Origin: CAZHFW01 sp964531675
Lineage (GTDB): Bacteria; Planctomycetota; Phycisphaerae; Phycisphaerales; UBA1924
DNA: 64,000 nucleotides
Direction of reading: 5' to 3'
Assembly (NCBI GenBank): GCA_964531675.1
Contig: CAZHFW010000017.1
Coordinates: 15,047-79,046 of the forward strand
The notes below the pieces were generated by a model that was not told the DNA's origin, made no database searches, and saw only the letters and a program-made list of their open reading frames with translations. The translations under genes were made by a program, and so were the position numbers. Below are positions 12,515 through 21,864 of the stretch, in pieces. Within the stretch, counting starts at the first letter, position 1, and the number at the start of each line of letters is the position of its first letter.

Positions 12515-14461
12515 ATGCTCAGCTTCAGCCGCTCCGCGCGGGCGACCGTTCTGGCCCTTGTCCTCACCGCGGGGATCGCCCCCCAGAGCCTCCAGGCGGC
12601 GCTGAACGACCCTTCCCGCCGTACCGACCCCTCGAGCGCTGAGGTGCTGGGCGTCTACGCCGACCAGTTCCGCAAGCACGACACCGCCCTCTCCCAGCCC
12701 TTCTTTGAGGGACGCGCCCCGGGTCTGCGGGGCAACGTGCTGGCGGCCGAGTACGTCGAGTTCGAGATGAAGCGGGCGGGGCTCCAGCCCGCCCTCAAGG
12801 ACGCCTCCGGGGCCGCGACGTTCCGCCAGCCCTTCTCGGCGGGCACCAAGCTCAAGCTCAACAAGCAGGTCGCGACCTGGACCTCCAACGGCCAGACCAC
12901 GACCCTGACCCCAGGCAAGGACTTCAACGCGCTGGCGTACACCTCGACCGCGGCCATCACCGCGCCGGTGGTGTTCGTGGGCTACGCCATCCCGCAAGGC
13001 GAGGACGGGTACAAGAGCTTCGACGAAGGTGAGAACCTCCAGGGCAAGATCGCGATGATCCTGCGCTTCGAGCCCATCAACGACGAGGGCAAGAGCAAGT
13101 GGAACGGCGGGCGCGAAGGCTGGTCCATGCGGGCCGGACTCGAGCAAAAGATCCGGGCCGCGGTCCTGCGCCAGGCGGCGGGCATCATCCTGGTCAATCC
13201 TCCGGGCGCGACCGATGAACGCACCAAGAAGCTCGAGGACGTGAACTCAATCCGCGCCATGAGCAAGGGCGAGGTGCCGGTCTCCATGATGTCGATCGAC
13301 GCCGCCGACGCGCTGGTCCGCGCGGGCGATCCCCAGGGACGCTCGCTCACGGACCTGCGCAAGCTCGCCGACGCGGGGCGTGCGGTCGTCGATCTTCCCA
13401 ACGCGAGCGTCACCCTCGACAATGAGCTGGTGCGCGAGCCCATCATGACCGACAACGTCATCGGCCTGCTCCCGGGCCGGGGCGAGCTCGCGTCCGAGTA
13501 CGTCATCATCGGCGCCCACTACGACCACGTGGGCTACGGCGCGTTCGGGTCCCGCGATCCCCGCGGCGCGGGCAAGCTCCACCCCGGCGCTGACGACAAC
13601 GCCAGCGGCACCAGCGCCATGCTCGTGCTCGCCAACACCATGGCCAGGAAGTACGCGGAAACCCCCGCGGATCAGCCCATGCGTTCCATGCTCTTCATGG
13701 GCTTCAGCGCCGAAGAGTCGGGCCTGAATGGCTCGCGCTTCTACACGCGAAACCCCATCGCCGACAAGTCCAAGCACGCGCTCATGATCAACATGGACAT
13801 GGTCGGACGGCTCAACGAAGGACGGCTGGAAATCGGAGGCGTGGGCACCGCCGAGGGCTTCGAGGAGTGGCTCAAGCCCTACTTCGACTCCTCGGGCATG
13901 ACCATCGCTGCCAAGAAGGGCGGCAGCGGACCGAGCGACCACGCGTCCTTCAACGCCTGGGGCATTCCCGTCCTGTTCCTGTTCACCGGGCTGCACGAGC
14001 AGTACCACATGCCCACCGACACCTCGGACCTGATCAACGTCGAGGGCGCCGCCAAGATCATCGACATGACCGAGCGCATCGCGCTCGACGCGGCAGCCCG
14101 GACCGAGCCTTTCAAGCGCGCCGACGCCTCGGGTGAGTCCAACGCTGCCGAGGGCGATCAGCCCGCGCCCGGCCCGGTCGCCTCGCGCGTCCGCTTCGGA
14201 ATCGCGCCGGGAGACTACTCGGGCGACAAGCCCGGCGTGCTCGTGGGCGACGTGACCGAAGGCACCTCCGCTGCGGAAGCGGGCATCAAGGCTGGCGATC
14301 TGATCACCAAGTGGAACGGCAAGGAGATCAAGAGCGTCGAGGCCTGGATGCCGCTGCTTGGCGAGGCCAAGCCCGGCGACGTCGTCGAGATCGTCTACGT
14401 CCGCGACGGCAAGGAAATGACGACCAAGGCCACGCTCAAGGCGCGCCGTCAGGGCGAGTAA
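12515..14461 (+). CDS. Exported M28-family zinc aminopeptidase with C-terminal PDZ domain
   Basis: A 648-aa exported peptidase with a signal peptide ending near SLQA. A protease-associated insert (about 150-290) precedes the M28 catalytic domain. Expected two-zinc ligands and the catalytic Glu are all present: H335 (HYDHVG), D360 (GADDNASG), E400/E401 (EESGLNGS), D428 (MDMVG) and H498 (QYHMPTD). Residues about 560-645 form a PDZ domain (GVLVGDVTEGTSAAEAGIKAGD). This M28-PA-PDZ arrangement is common in planctomycetes and bacteroidetes and usually cleaves amino-terminal residues from peptides outside the cytoplasm. AAGGAAAG precedes the ATG. Confidence 0.9.
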   Translation: MLSFSRSARATVLALVLTAGIAPQSLQAALNDPSRRTDPSSAEVLGVYADQFRKHDTALSQPFFEGRAPGLRGNVLAAEYVEFEMKRAGLQPALKDASGAATFRQPFSAGTKLKLNKQVATWTSNGQTTTLTPGKDFNALAYTSTAAITAPVVFVGYAIPQGEDGYKSFDEGENLQGKIAMILRFEPINDEGKSKWNGGREGWSMRAGLEQKIRAAVLRQAAGIILVNPPGATDERTKKLEDVNSIRAMSKGEVPVSMMSIDAADALVRAGDPQGRSLTDLRKLADAGRAVVDLPNASVTLDNELVREPIMTDNVIGLLPGRGELASEYVIIGAHYDHVGYGAFGSRDPRGAGKLHPGADDNASGTSAMLVLANTMARKYAETPADQPMRSMLFMGFSAEESGLNGSRFYTRNPIADKSKHALMINMDMVGRLNEGRLEIGGVGTAEGFEEWLKPYFDSSGMTIAAKKGGSGPSDHASFNAWGIPVLFLFTGLHEQYHMPTDTSDLINVEGAAKIIDMTERIALDAAARTEPFKRADASGESNAAEGDQPAPGPVASRVRFGIAPGDYSGDKPGVLVGDVTEGTSAAEAGIKAGDLITKWNGKEIKSVEAWMPLLGEAKPGDVVEIVYVRDGKEMTTKATLKARRQGE

Positions 14462-14497
14462 AAACCACGATGCGATCAAGCGCCCACGCCCGAACGC

Positions 14498-15115
14498 TCA
14501 AGGCGTCTCGGCGGTGGGCTGCGCGCGAGGGCCGTCCACGAACCAGCGCAGCCTGAAGTTGCCCTTTTCCATCACCATGTCGAACCCGGCCCAGGGAAGA
14601 TCGCGGGCCGCCATCCCCCCCACCATGAGCCTGAGCGTGCCCTTTCCGACATTGGAGAGGATCACGCCCGGGGTCGCCTCGCCCATGGGCATGCGCGCAA
14701 AGAGCAGGTCGATGTCCTCCTCGCGACGCTGAAGCTCGCGGAAGGCCTCCCGGGGATTCAACCCCCGCGCGTAGAACTCCGACTTGGTGGCTTCGCTAAG
14801 CACCTGATCCACGAACAGGTCCGCGTCGTTGTTCTTGAGCGTGTTGAAGATGTGGACCATGAGCTGCCGCCCGGTCTTGGCGACGAGCACCTTCTTCCCT
14901 TCGGGCGTCTCCTTGACCAGACTGTCCGCGGAAGCGGTGTCGGGCGGGCCGGCGCCTTCGATGGGCGTCACGGTCTGATTGGTCACCGCGCCGGGGATGC
15001 CCGACATGAACGGGTGATTGCGGATGATCTTCTCTTCCACGCAGCCAGCAGAAAAGCCCAGCGCGACCGCGAGGGCCAGGCGAGAGGCAAGGGCTGTGTG
15101 TTGTGCGCCGGTCAC
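14498..15115 (-). CDS. Putative lipoprotein, unknown function
   Basis: A 205-aa protein with a lipoprotein signal: hydrophobic segment then the lipobox FSAGC, with C25 as the lipidated residue. The mature part has no motif I recognise; it contains a charged helical stretch (EAFRELQRREEDIDLLFARM) and an apparent beta-rich end. The GTG start at 15115 has GGAGAG 8 nt upstream. It is convergent with the M28 peptidase and 50 bp downstream of nadB on the same strand, so it may be cotranscribed with nadB. Confidence 0.65.
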   Translation of the reverse strand: MTGAQHTALASRLALAVALGFSAGCVEEKIIRNHPFMSGIPGAVTNQTVTPIEGAGPPDTASADSLVKETPEGKKVLVAKTGRQLMVHIFNTLKNNDADLFVDQVLSEATKSEFYARGLNPREAFRELQRREEDIDLLFARMPMGEATPGVILSNVGKGTLRLMVGGMAARDLPWAGFDMVMEKGNFRLRWFVDGPRAQPTAETP

Positions 15116-15165
15116 CGCGTGGGCTCTCCGAGCATCATCATTCGTGGATCAGAATCACTCGTGGA

Positions 15166-16872
15166 TCAGACCGAGCGATGCACAGGCCTCAGCTCGGGGG
15201 TCGCACGGCCGCGACGCCAGAGATCATGGACGTGGAACGCGTCCCGCGTCCCCGGGAAGTCGTCACGCTCGTGACAGCCCCGCGATTCTTCACGCCAGGT
15301 CGCCGAACGCGCCACCAGGGCGCCGACCAGGAGGAGATTCTGCGTCTCCCAACCGTCGGGGTCGTCGAAGATCTTGTCGAGCGTGTACCGCGCCCAGAAG
15401 TCGAGCATGTCCGAGACGTCGGCGAGCTTGGCGCCGGTGCGCTGGATGCCCACGTTCTTCCACATCGCCGAGCGGAGGCTCGAACGCACGTCGGCCAGGT
15501 CGAGCTCGCCGTGCTCGCTCGGGCGGATGTCGCTCACGATCGGGACCGGGCCGGAGCGGGGCGGGGAGGATCTCCAGGCCTTGGACTCCGGGGAGTTGTT
15601 GTTCGCGGCAGAGACCCCGCCGTTCCACATCTCCTTGCAGATCCGGCCCGCGATCTCTCCGAAGACCAGACCACCCAGGAGCGAGTTGCTCGCCAGGCGA
15701 TTGGCGCCGTGGAGACCGTTGCACGCGACTTCGCCCGCCGCGTAGAGGCCCGGGACATCGGTGCGGCCGTACAGATCCGTGCGCACGCCCCCGACCATGT
15801 AGTGGGCCGCGGGATGCACCGGGATCAGATCCTTGGCGGGATCGAGGTCGAACTTCTTGAGCAGGTCCGCGAAGCCCGTGAACTTGTCGTCGACGCCCTT
15901 GATGTGCCGGCAATCGAGCCAGACGTGCGATCCGCCCTGCTTGGCGATCTGACGGACGATGGCCTTGCTCACCACGTCGCGCGGCGCCAGCTCGGCCAGC
16001 GGATGCACGTCGAGCATGAATCGGTAGCCCGAGGCATCCAGCAGATAGGCGCCCTCGCCTCGGATCGCCTCGGTGATGAGCGAGCGCGATGCGCCGGGGA
16101 GATAGAGCGTGGTGGGATGGAACTGCACGAACGCCATGTCGGCCAGGGTCGCACCGGCGCGGTAGGCCGCCGCCAGACCGTCCGCGGTCGCCAGGCTCGG
16201 GTTGGTCGTCTCGCGGTAGAGCATCCCCGCGCCGCCCGAGGCCAGGATGGTGGCCTTGGACCAGATCATCTGGAGCCCATAGCGCGGGTGCCAGGTGATC
16301 GCGCCCATGCACGGCGCGCCCGGGTCGTTGGAAGGCGTGATCAGATCGAGCAGGAAGCACTTCTCGAACAAGCGCACGTTGGGCGTGATCTTGAAGCGTT
16401 CGAGCAGGCAGCGTTGGAGCTCGCGCCCCGTCGCGTCGCCTCCCGAGTGCACGATGCGATGGTGCGTGTGGCCGCCCTCACGCCCCAAGTGCGGAACGCC
16501 CGAAACGTCCGCGTCGAGCTGGAGCCCCCAGCCGATGAGCTCGCGGACGCGGATGGGGCCTTCACGCACCACCAGGTCCACCACGTCATCGTCGCAGAGG
16601 CCCGCGCCGGCGTCGTGCGTGTCCTTGGAGTGGCTCTCGAAGCTGTCACCGGAAGAGAGCACCGAGGCGATGCCGCCCTGGGCCCAGGCGGTGTTGGTGC
16701 TCTTGAGCTCGCCTTTGGAGATGACGATGACTTCGCCGTTGGCCGCCGCCGCGATGGCGGCACGCAGGCCCGCAGCGCCCGCGCCGATCACCAGCGTGTC
16801 GGTGAAGATCTGCGGGAGCAGGGTCGACCGAAACGGGATGAGGTATCGGCGATCGTCGAACAGGCGGTCCAT
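15166..16872 (-). CDS. nadB: L-aspartate oxidase
   Basis: FAD enzyme that oxidises aspartate to iminoaspartate, the first step of de novo NAD synthesis. At 568 aa it is slightly longer than the usual 530-540. The FAD-binding VIGAGAAGLRAAIAA motif is at the amino end. Family motifs follow: TAWAQGGIA, GGHTHHRIVH, FVQFHPTT, SEAIRGEGAYL in the form TEAIRGEGAYL, and GLHGANRLASNSLL. The last 30 residues (after ATWREESRGCHERDDFPGT) are rich in His and Arg. nadA and nadC are not in the window. Confidence 0.95.
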   Translation of the reverse strand: MDRLFDDRRYLIPFRSTLLPQIFTDTLVIGAGAAGLRAAIAAAANGEVIVISKGELKSTNTAWAQGGIASVLSSGDSFESHSKDTHDAGAGLCDDDVVDLVVREGPIRVRELIGWGLQLDADVSGVPHLGREGGHTHHRIVHSGGDATGRELQRCLLERFKITPNVRLFEKCFLLDLITPSNDPGAPCMGAITWHPRYGLQMIWSKATILASGGAGMLYRETTNPSLATADGLAAAYRAGATLADMAFVQFHPTTLYLPGASRSLITEAIRGEGAYLLDASGYRFMLDVHPLAELAPRDVVSKAIVRQIAKQGGSHVWLDCRHIKGVDDKFTGFADLLKKFDLDPAKDLIPVHPAAHYMVGGVRTDLYGRTDVPGLYAAGEVACNGLHGANRLASNSLLGGLVFGEIAGRICKEMWNGGVSAANNNSPESKAWRSSPPRSGPVPIVSDIRPSEHGELDLADVRSSLRSAMWKNVGIQRTGAKLADVSDMLDFWARYTLDKIFDDPDGWETQNLLLVGALVARSATWREESRGCHERDDFPGTRDAFHVHDLWRRGRATPELRPVHRSV

Positions 16873-16880
16873 GTCGGGAG

Positions 16881-16886
16881 AGCGTA
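16881..16886 (-). promoter_or_regulatory. Putative -10 hexamer close to the nadB start
   Basis: On the minus strand TACGCT ends 8 nt before the nadB ATG; no Shine-Dalgarno sequence lies between. It fits the leaderless-like pattern seen at other genes here. Confidence 0.35.
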
Positions 16887-16900
16887 GACGCTGGAGCGGG

Positions 16901-17599
16901 TTACTGGTTCGCGGAACCGGAGGAGGGAGTCGAGCAGCCGCAGCCCGAGCCGCAGGACCCCGCGGAAGCCGCGGGAGCGCCCTGGGCGACCGGGACGTCC
17001 ACGCCGAGCTTGTCGAGCTTCTTGCGGAGGAAGTCCGCGTGGTGCTCGACGTGCCAGGCGTTGTACGCCGCGATCAGCCTGACGCTCATCGGCCCGCGCT
17101 CCGGGTGCATGATCTGCCGCTCCCATTGCTGGGGGTTGAGCGTCATGAGCCAGTCGGTCCCCCACTGCCTGAGCAGGTGGATCAGCGCGATGTGGCCCGC
17201 CAGGGGATGGCTGGTCCGGTTGTCGGCGACGCGCGACGAGCCCGGGGCGTTGCCGTAGATGTTGGAATCGATGAACGCGTTCTCATCCCACAGCGCCACG
17301 ACCGGGTTGTCTTCCCCGACAGCCCGGCGCATGCGGTGGATGAAGACCAGCTCGGCGTCCGCCAGATGGCCCAGCAGCACGCGGATGGGCCAGGTGCCCA
17401 CCCCGGCGTCCGGGAGGAAGGCCTGATCGAGCTGCTCGGGCGCGAGCCAGAAGATCCGGCGGTCAAAGTGCTCCACGCCCCGCTTGTACTGGTTGAGGAA
17501 GTCGGCGGTGGACATCGCCATGAACTCGTCCACGCTTCGGACCTTGCGGGTGCAGCAGGCCTGGGAGGCTTGGGACGGAGCGGCGGGGGTGGTGCTCAT
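16901..17599 (-). CDS. DinB-fold metal-dependent protein with Cys-rich tail
   Basis: A 232-aa protein of the DinB/YfiT-like four-helix fold. The expected metal-binding histidines are visible in LLGHLADAELVFIHRM and AWHVEHHADFL. Related proteins are thiol-dependent transferases or of unknown role, so no reaction is assigned. Two oddities: a CC pair near the start (QACCTRK) and a Gly/Ser/Cys tail (SCGSGCGCSTPSSGS) after the fold, together a possible extra metal or thiol site. It lies 28 bp upstream of nadB on the same strand and may lead that unit. Confidence 0.75.
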   Translation of the reverse strand: MSTTPAAPSQASQACCTRKVRSVDEFMAMSTADFLNQYKRGVEHFDRRIFWLAPEQLDQAFLPDAGVGTWPIRVLLGHLADAELVFIHRMRRAVGEDNPVVALWDENAFIDSNIYGNAPGSSRVADNRTSHPLAGHIALIHLLRQWGTDWLMTLNPQQWERQIMHPERGPMSVRLIAAYNAWHVEHHADFLRKKLDKLGVDVPVAQGAPAASAGSCGSGCGCSTPSSGSANQ

Positions 17600-17654
17600 G
17601 AGGTTCTCAACGGCGCGGGCGGGCGGGAAAGGACTTTGGCAATCCTAGTTCGCC

Positions 17655-17660
17655 TATCGT
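17655..17660 (+). promoter_or_regulatory. Putative -10 hexamer of a leaderless thioesterase promoter
   Basis: TATCGT ends 5 nt before the ATG at 17666. The GAGG in that gap is only one base from the ATG, too close for a normal ribosome binding site. Confidence 0.45.
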
Positions 17661-17665
17661 GAGGC

Positions 17666-18175
17666 ATGGCACGCCGCGACCGCATCCATCGCAAGACCCA
17701 CCCCCCCGAACGCAAGCCCAAAGGACCGGGTACCAAGGGGCAGCCGGCGGCCAAACCGCTCGAGGGATCCGGTGAGCGCAAGCTGGCGTTGCGGGTCGTG
17801 ACCCAGCCCAAGGACACCAACCATTACGGGACCGTCTTTGGAGGCGTGATCCTGAGCTACATCGACCAGGCTGGGTTCGTCGAGGCCCGCCGCCACGGGG
17901 CCCACCGCTGGGTCACCGCGGGGATCGACCGGGTGGATTTCAAGGCCCCGGTGCACACCGGCGACGTGGTGAACTTCTACGGGACCGCCCTCCGGGCGGG
18001 GACGACCAGCGTGACCATCCTGGTGGAGGTCGAGGCCGAGAGGTTCGCCAGCGGGAAGACCGTACAGGTCACGACGGCGACCCTGACCCTGGTTTCGGTG
18101 GACGCCTGGGGCCGTCCGATCCCGTTCCGGTCCCCCCCCACGATCTCGGAAGACCGCCCCCTGGGCGGTCCGTGA
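17666..18175 (+). CDS. Acyl-CoA thioesterase, hot-dog fold (YciA-like)
   Basis: A 169-aa single-hot-dog enzyme that hydrolyses acyl-CoA to free acid and CoA. The region NHYGTVFGGVILSYIDQAGF (about 52-71) matches the conserved core of acyl-CoA thioesterase I/YciA proteins, with the catalytic acidic residue D67 in the central helix. DFKAPVHTGDVVNFYG is the second conserved strand pair. The first 35 residues are a basic, disordered-looking extension (RRDRIHRKTHPPERKPKGPG) absent from classical members. The amino end is the least certain part because no ribosome binding site is seen. Confidence 0.85.
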   Translation: MARRDRIHRKTHPPERKPKGPGTKGQPAAKPLEGSGERKLALRVVTQPKDTNHYGTVFGGVILSYIDQAGFVEARRHGAHRWVTAGIDRVDFKAPVHTGDVVNFYGTALRAGTTSVTILVEVEAERFASGKTVQVTTATLTLVSVDAWGRPIPFRSPPTISEDRPLGGP

Positions 18176-18253
18176 GGCCTTCGGGCGTGCGTCGCTCGTG
18201 AGAATTGGTTAGTCTGCAGGAGAGGGACCTGTTACGGAACGCTCAGGGAAGCC

Positions 18254-18604
18254 ATGAACGAGTCGCAACGCATCAAGACGGAGATTGTGCGCAACGGAAT
18301 CGTCGCGCAGATCCTGACCGAAAAGGTCACGGACTACGAGGCGAGCGTGCTCACGCCTGAGCTCATGTCCATCGCGGAGAACTCGCGCTGGCGCATGGTG
18401 CTGGACATGACCAAGGTCGCACTGCTCGCCTCGGCGGGCATCCGCGTCCTGATCTCCCTCGAGCAGCGCTGCAAGAAGGAGAAGGGCAAGTTCGTGATCA
18501 CCGGGCTTTCGAGCGAGCTCATGGACCTGATCAAGATCACGAGGCTGGACAAGCTCTTCACGATCTCCAAGGACCCCAAGTCGGCCGCGGAATCGCTGGC
18601 CTGA
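18254..18604 (+). CDS. STAS-domain protein, anti-sigma-factor-antagonist type
   Basis: A 116-aa single STAS domain, like SpoIIAA and RsbV. In partner switching the unphosphorylated form binds an anti-sigma kinase and frees its target. The core VLDMTKVALLASAGIRVLI (about 49-67) carries the conserved Ser in LASAG where the phosphorylated Ser normally sits, and KFVITGLSSELMDLIKI follows. No RsbW-type kinase is nearby. The RsbU-type phosphatase at 43397-44770 could be the activator. The gene is followed 28 bp later by purN on the same strand. Confidence 0.85.
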   Translation: MNESQRIKTEIVRNGIVAQILTEKVTDYEASVLTPELMSIAENSRWRMVLDMTKVALLASAGIRVLISLEQRCKKEKGKFVITGLSSELMDLIKITRLDKLFTISKDPKSAAESLA

Positions 18605-18632
18605 GCGGGGCTCCGAGCGGACAATCAGCACG

Positions 18633-19232
18633 ATGAACGCGCCTCGACCTCGCCTGGCGATCATGCTCTCCGGAGGCGGACGCACCATGGTCAACCTGGC
18701 CGAGGCGATCCGGCGCAGCAAGCTCAATGCCGAGCTGGCGCTGGTGATCGCGAGCCGGGCGTGCGCCGGATGTGATCGGGCCCGCGAGCTTGGCATCGAG
18801 TGCATCACGATCCCGGGAACGATCGACCCGGAGACGCTCGGACGCGAAGTCCGCGCCCGCGGTGCAACCTGGATCGTGCTGGCGGGGTATCTCCGCAAGG
18901 TCCGCATCCCCGCGGGCTTCGAAGGCAGGGTCGTGAACATCCACCCGGCGCTGCTCCCGAAGTTCGGCGGGCCCGGGATGCACGGCACGCACGTGCACGA
19001 AGCGGTCATCAAGGCGGGCGAGCCCATCAGCGGATGCACGGTCCATCTCTGCGACGAGGGATACGACACCGGCCCCATCGTGCTCCAGCGGTCGTGCCCG
19101 GTCCTGCCCGGCGACACGCCCGACACGCTGGCCGCCCGCGTCTTCGAGCAAGAGTGCCTCGCGTATCCCGAGGCGCTGGGGTTGCTTCTGGAAGGACGAT
19201 GGAAGCCAGGCGCTCAGCCTGTCCAGCACTGA
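18633..19232 (+). CDS. purN: Phosphoribosylglycinamide formyltransferase (GAR transformylase)
   Basis: Transfers a formyl group from 10-formyl-THF to GAR in purine synthesis. The 199 aa match the family. The catalytic triad is visible: Asn and His in the NIHPALLPKF segment and Asp in DEGYDTGPIVLQ. The glycine loop LSGGGRTM near the start binds phosphate; most PurN have SGxGSN, so the GGR form is slightly divergent. It sits inside a short run with STAS (upstream) and a peptidase (20 bp downstream); the grouping does not suggest a shared pathway. Confidence 0.92.
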   Translation: MNAPRPRLAIMLSGGGRTMVNLAEAIRRSKLNAELALVIASRACAGCDRARELGIECITIPGTIDPETLGREVRARGATWIVLAGYLRKVRIPAGFEGRVVNIHPALLPKFGGPGMHGTHVHEAVIKAGEPISGCTVHLCDEGYDTGPIVLQRSCPVLPGDTPDTLAARVFEQECLAYPEALGLLLEGRWKPGAQPVQH

Positions 19233-19252
19233 CAAGCCAAGGGAGTCCCCGC

Positions 19253-20785
19253 ATGCCGCGCCGGCTTGGAACGCTTCTGCTCGCGGGTCTCCTGTTCACG
19301 CCCGCCGCCCTGGCGCAGACGACGTCCACACCCACGCCGCCGCCGTCCGGGGCGAAAGTCGACAAGGAGGCGGGCGCGAAGGCCGAAGCGTTGGGACGCG
19401 AGGCCAGGCTCGCGGGTGCTGCGGGAGATCTGGCCAAGGCCCGCGATCTGTTCCGCCAGCAGCTGGTCTATTCGCCGGGCGATTTCCAGGCCCGGTACAA
19501 CCTGGCGCGGGTGGAGTCCAAGCTCGGGAACGCGGAGGCGGGGCTCATCGAGCTTCGAGCCGCGATCGAGACGGGCTTTGACGATCTGCGCCGGTTGCGT
19601 CGCGACCCGTTCATGCAGGCGGTCCGCGACCTGGACGTCTACAAGAAGCTCGACGCCGCGTGGGGCGAAGTGCTCGACGCGCACCTGGGTGAGAACATCG
19701 CCTTCTCGCGGACGTTTGCGCCGCCCGAGAGCCGGGAGATCCGCGACGACGAGCTTCGCATCGTCATCATCACCAACTGGGACGAAGAGATCATCGCGTC
19801 ATCTCGGCAGGAGCTGTCCCGCCTGTCGCAATGGGCGCAGAAGACGGTCTTCCCGGGTTTGCTCGACGCATCTGAGAAGGCCCTCGACCCCTGGGTCGTC
19901 GTCGTGCTCCCCGACAAGGCGGGCTTCGAGCGCTGGCAGGAGTGGTACTTCGGGGCCAAGCCCATGGCGCCCGGGGGCTACGCCGCGGTCGGAGGCGCGT
20001 ACGACCACGACACCAAGAGGCTCGTCGCCCGCGATCTGGGCTCAACGCTCCGGCACGAGTTCATGCACGTGCTGCACTGGCGCATGTGCGTCCGCGCGGG
20101 CCAGATCCATCCCGTCTGGCTGCAGGAAGGGCTCTGCTCCCTCGTCGAGGACTACGACCTCAAGGACGGCAGCCTGCGCCCGGCGCCGTCGTACCGCACG
20201 AACACCGCCAAAAGACTCACCAAGGCGGGGGGCCTGCTGACCATCGCGGCATTGACCTCGCTTGACCGCGATCACTTCATCGGCACGCGCCCGATGGCCA
20301 ACTACGCGCAGGCCCGGACGCTCTTCATGTTCATCAGCGACCGTCAGCGCCTGGGCGACTGGTACGCGGAGTTCACGCGGCGCTGGAGCGGCGTCAACAC
20401 GGAAGAGGCGACGCGCGGTGCGTTCGAGGCGGCGCTGCGCATGCCAATGGACGAGGTCGAGAAGAGCTATCGCGCGTACGTCCGCGCCATGCCCGAGGTG
20501 CCCGAACAGCTCGCCTCGGGACGCGCAAGCCTGGGCGTGGTCGTCGAGACCGGCGCCGGCGATGGACCGGTCGTGGTCGAAGTCGTCCGCCGGGACGGTG
20601 CGGGGCTGAAGCTCGGAGATGTCGTCATCAGCATCGATGGCAAGCCCACCCGCGACACGCCCGAACTGGTCCGGGTCCTGGGAACGTCCCTCGACGGCGG
20701 TTACGCGCCGGGCGCGAGCGTGGTGGTGCGCGTGAAGCGCGACGGCAAGCAGATCGACGTCCCGTTGACACTCGTCCCGAGATGA
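19253..20785 (+). CDS. Exported gluzincin-like metallopeptidase with TPR and PDZ parts
   Basis: A 510-aa exported protein. After a signal peptide ending at ALAQ, residues about 40-130 look like TPR helices (AKARDLFRQQLVYSPGDFQARYNLARV). The central domain carries HEFMH (H268, E269, H272) and, 20 residues later, WLQEG with E292, the spacing of gluzincin zinc peptidases such as the peptidase_MA clan. Residues about 420-510 form a PDZ domain (VVEVVRRDGAGLKLGDVVISIDG). Substrates are unknown. GGGAG stands before the ATG. DUF1570-type planctomycete proteins are the nearest group I can name. Confidence 0.78.
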   Translation: MPRRLGTLLLAGLLFTPAALAQTTSTPTPPPSGAKVDKEAGAKAEALGREARLAGAAGDLAKARDLFRQQLVYSPGDFQARYNLARVESKLGNAEAGLIELRAAIETGFDDLRRLRRDPFMQAVRDLDVYKKLDAAWGEVLDAHLGENIAFSRTFAPPESREIRDDELRIVIITNWDEEIIASSRQELSRLSQWAQKTVFPGLLDASEKALDPWVVVVLPDKAGFERWQEWYFGAKPMAPGGYAAVGGAYDHDTKRLVARDLGSTLRHEFMHVLHWRMCVRAGQIHPVWLQEGLCSLVEDYDLKDGSLRPAPSYRTNTAKRLTKAGGLLTIAALTSLDRDHFIGTRPMANYAQARTLFMFISDRQRLGDWYAEFTRRWSGVNTEEATRGAFEAALRMPMDEVEKSYRAYVRAMPEVPEQLASGRASLGVVVETGAGDGPVVVEVVRRDGAGLKLGDVVISIDGKPTRDTPELVRVLGTSLDGGYAPGASVVVRVKRDGKQIDVPLTLVPR

Positions 20786-21058
20786 GCGGCGCGTGACCCG
20801 ATAACCCGGCCCGCGAATCGGACGTGCCCGCACTGGTTCCCGGATTGGCTCCCTCATTGGCTCGGGCGAGCGACGCGGCGCCCGCGCAGACGGCACGACC
20901 GACCCAGCCCCCTCAACCGATTTGTTCCGCCGGCTCGACCCGAGACCCAGAACCGCCGATCCGAGACGCGGGATCGGGGTCCGAGTTTGCGGGCCTCGGT
21001 CCCGGGCGCTGCGGCATGGAAGCTGCCGCCTTCGAAACGACCAGATCGGAGCCAGGTT

Positions 21059-21841
21059 GTGGATAAGGCCAGTCTGCTGGGAATCCTGATCGGCGCCGCG
21101 GCGCTGGGCTTCGTGTTCTTCGAAGTGTCGCACGGACACTTCGAGATGTTCTTCTCGCTCGAAGGCGTGCTGATGGTCGGTTGCGGCTCGATCAGCGTGG
21201 TGCTCATGGCCATGCCGCTCGAAAAGGTCCTGGCGCTCCCGGGCTACATCAAGAAGTTCCTGTTCCACAAGGGCATGTCCGCGGTGGAACTGATCACCCT
21301 GATCTCGACCCTCTCCGACAAGGCCCGCAAGGACGGCATCCTGGCCCTGGAGAGCGAGATCGAGAAGATCAAGGACCCGTTCCTGGCGGCGGGCCTCAAG
21401 ATGGCCATCGACGGCGTGGACCCCTCCAACATCGAGGCGACGCTCCGCATTGAACTCATGGCCATGGCCGAACGCCACAAGGCGGGCAAGAAGCTCTTCG
21501 ACATGCTCAAGCTCTACGGCCCGGGTTACGGGCTGGTCGGAACGCTGGTCGGTCAGGTCGGCATGTTCGGCAAGCTGGCCAGCGCCGACATCGGCGCCCT
21601 GGGCCACGCGCTGGCCATCGCCGTCGTGGCGACCATGTACGGCGCCATCCTGGCCAACGCCATCGCGGGCCCCATCGGCGACAAGCTCGCGATGCGCTCC
21701 TCCGAGGAGATGCAGACCCGCGAGATGATGGTGCAGGCCATCCTCAGCATCCAGGCCGGCGATAACCCCCGCGTCACCCAGGACAAGCTCATCGCCTTCG
21801 TCCCCAGCGCCGCCCGCTCCAAGCTCAAGCTGGCCGCCTGA
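21059..21841 (+). CDS. motA: MotA/TolQ/ExbB-family stator protein
   Basis: A 260-aa inner-membrane protein of the proton-channel family; with MotB it forms the flagellar stator. Helices are visible at the start (LLGILIGAAALGFVFF), after LEGVLMVGCG, and in the pair near GYGLVGTLVGQVGM and GALGHALAIAVVATMYGAILANAI. The cytoplasmic loop RKDGILALESEIEKIKDPFLAAGLKM is typical of MotA. The GTG start has GGAG 7 nt upstream and follows a 273-bp gap. It is followed 23 bp later by the MotB-type gene. No other flagellar gene is in the window, so use of this pair in another force-generating machine cannot be excluded. Confidence 0.88.
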   Translation: MDKASLLGILIGAAALGFVFFEVSHGHFEMFFSLEGVLMVGCGSISVVLMAMPLEKVLALPGYIKKFLFHKGMSAVELITLISTLSDKARKDGILALESEIEKIKDPFLAAGLKMAIDGVDPSNIEATLRIELMAMAERHKAGKKLFDMLKLYGPGYGLVGTLVGQVGMFGKLASADIGALGHALAIAVVATMYGAILANAIAGPIGDKLAMRSSEEMQTREMMVQAILSIQAGDNPRVTQDKLIAFVPSAARSKLKLAA

Positions 21842-21864
21842 TCACACGCTCCCGAGGCCCTCCC

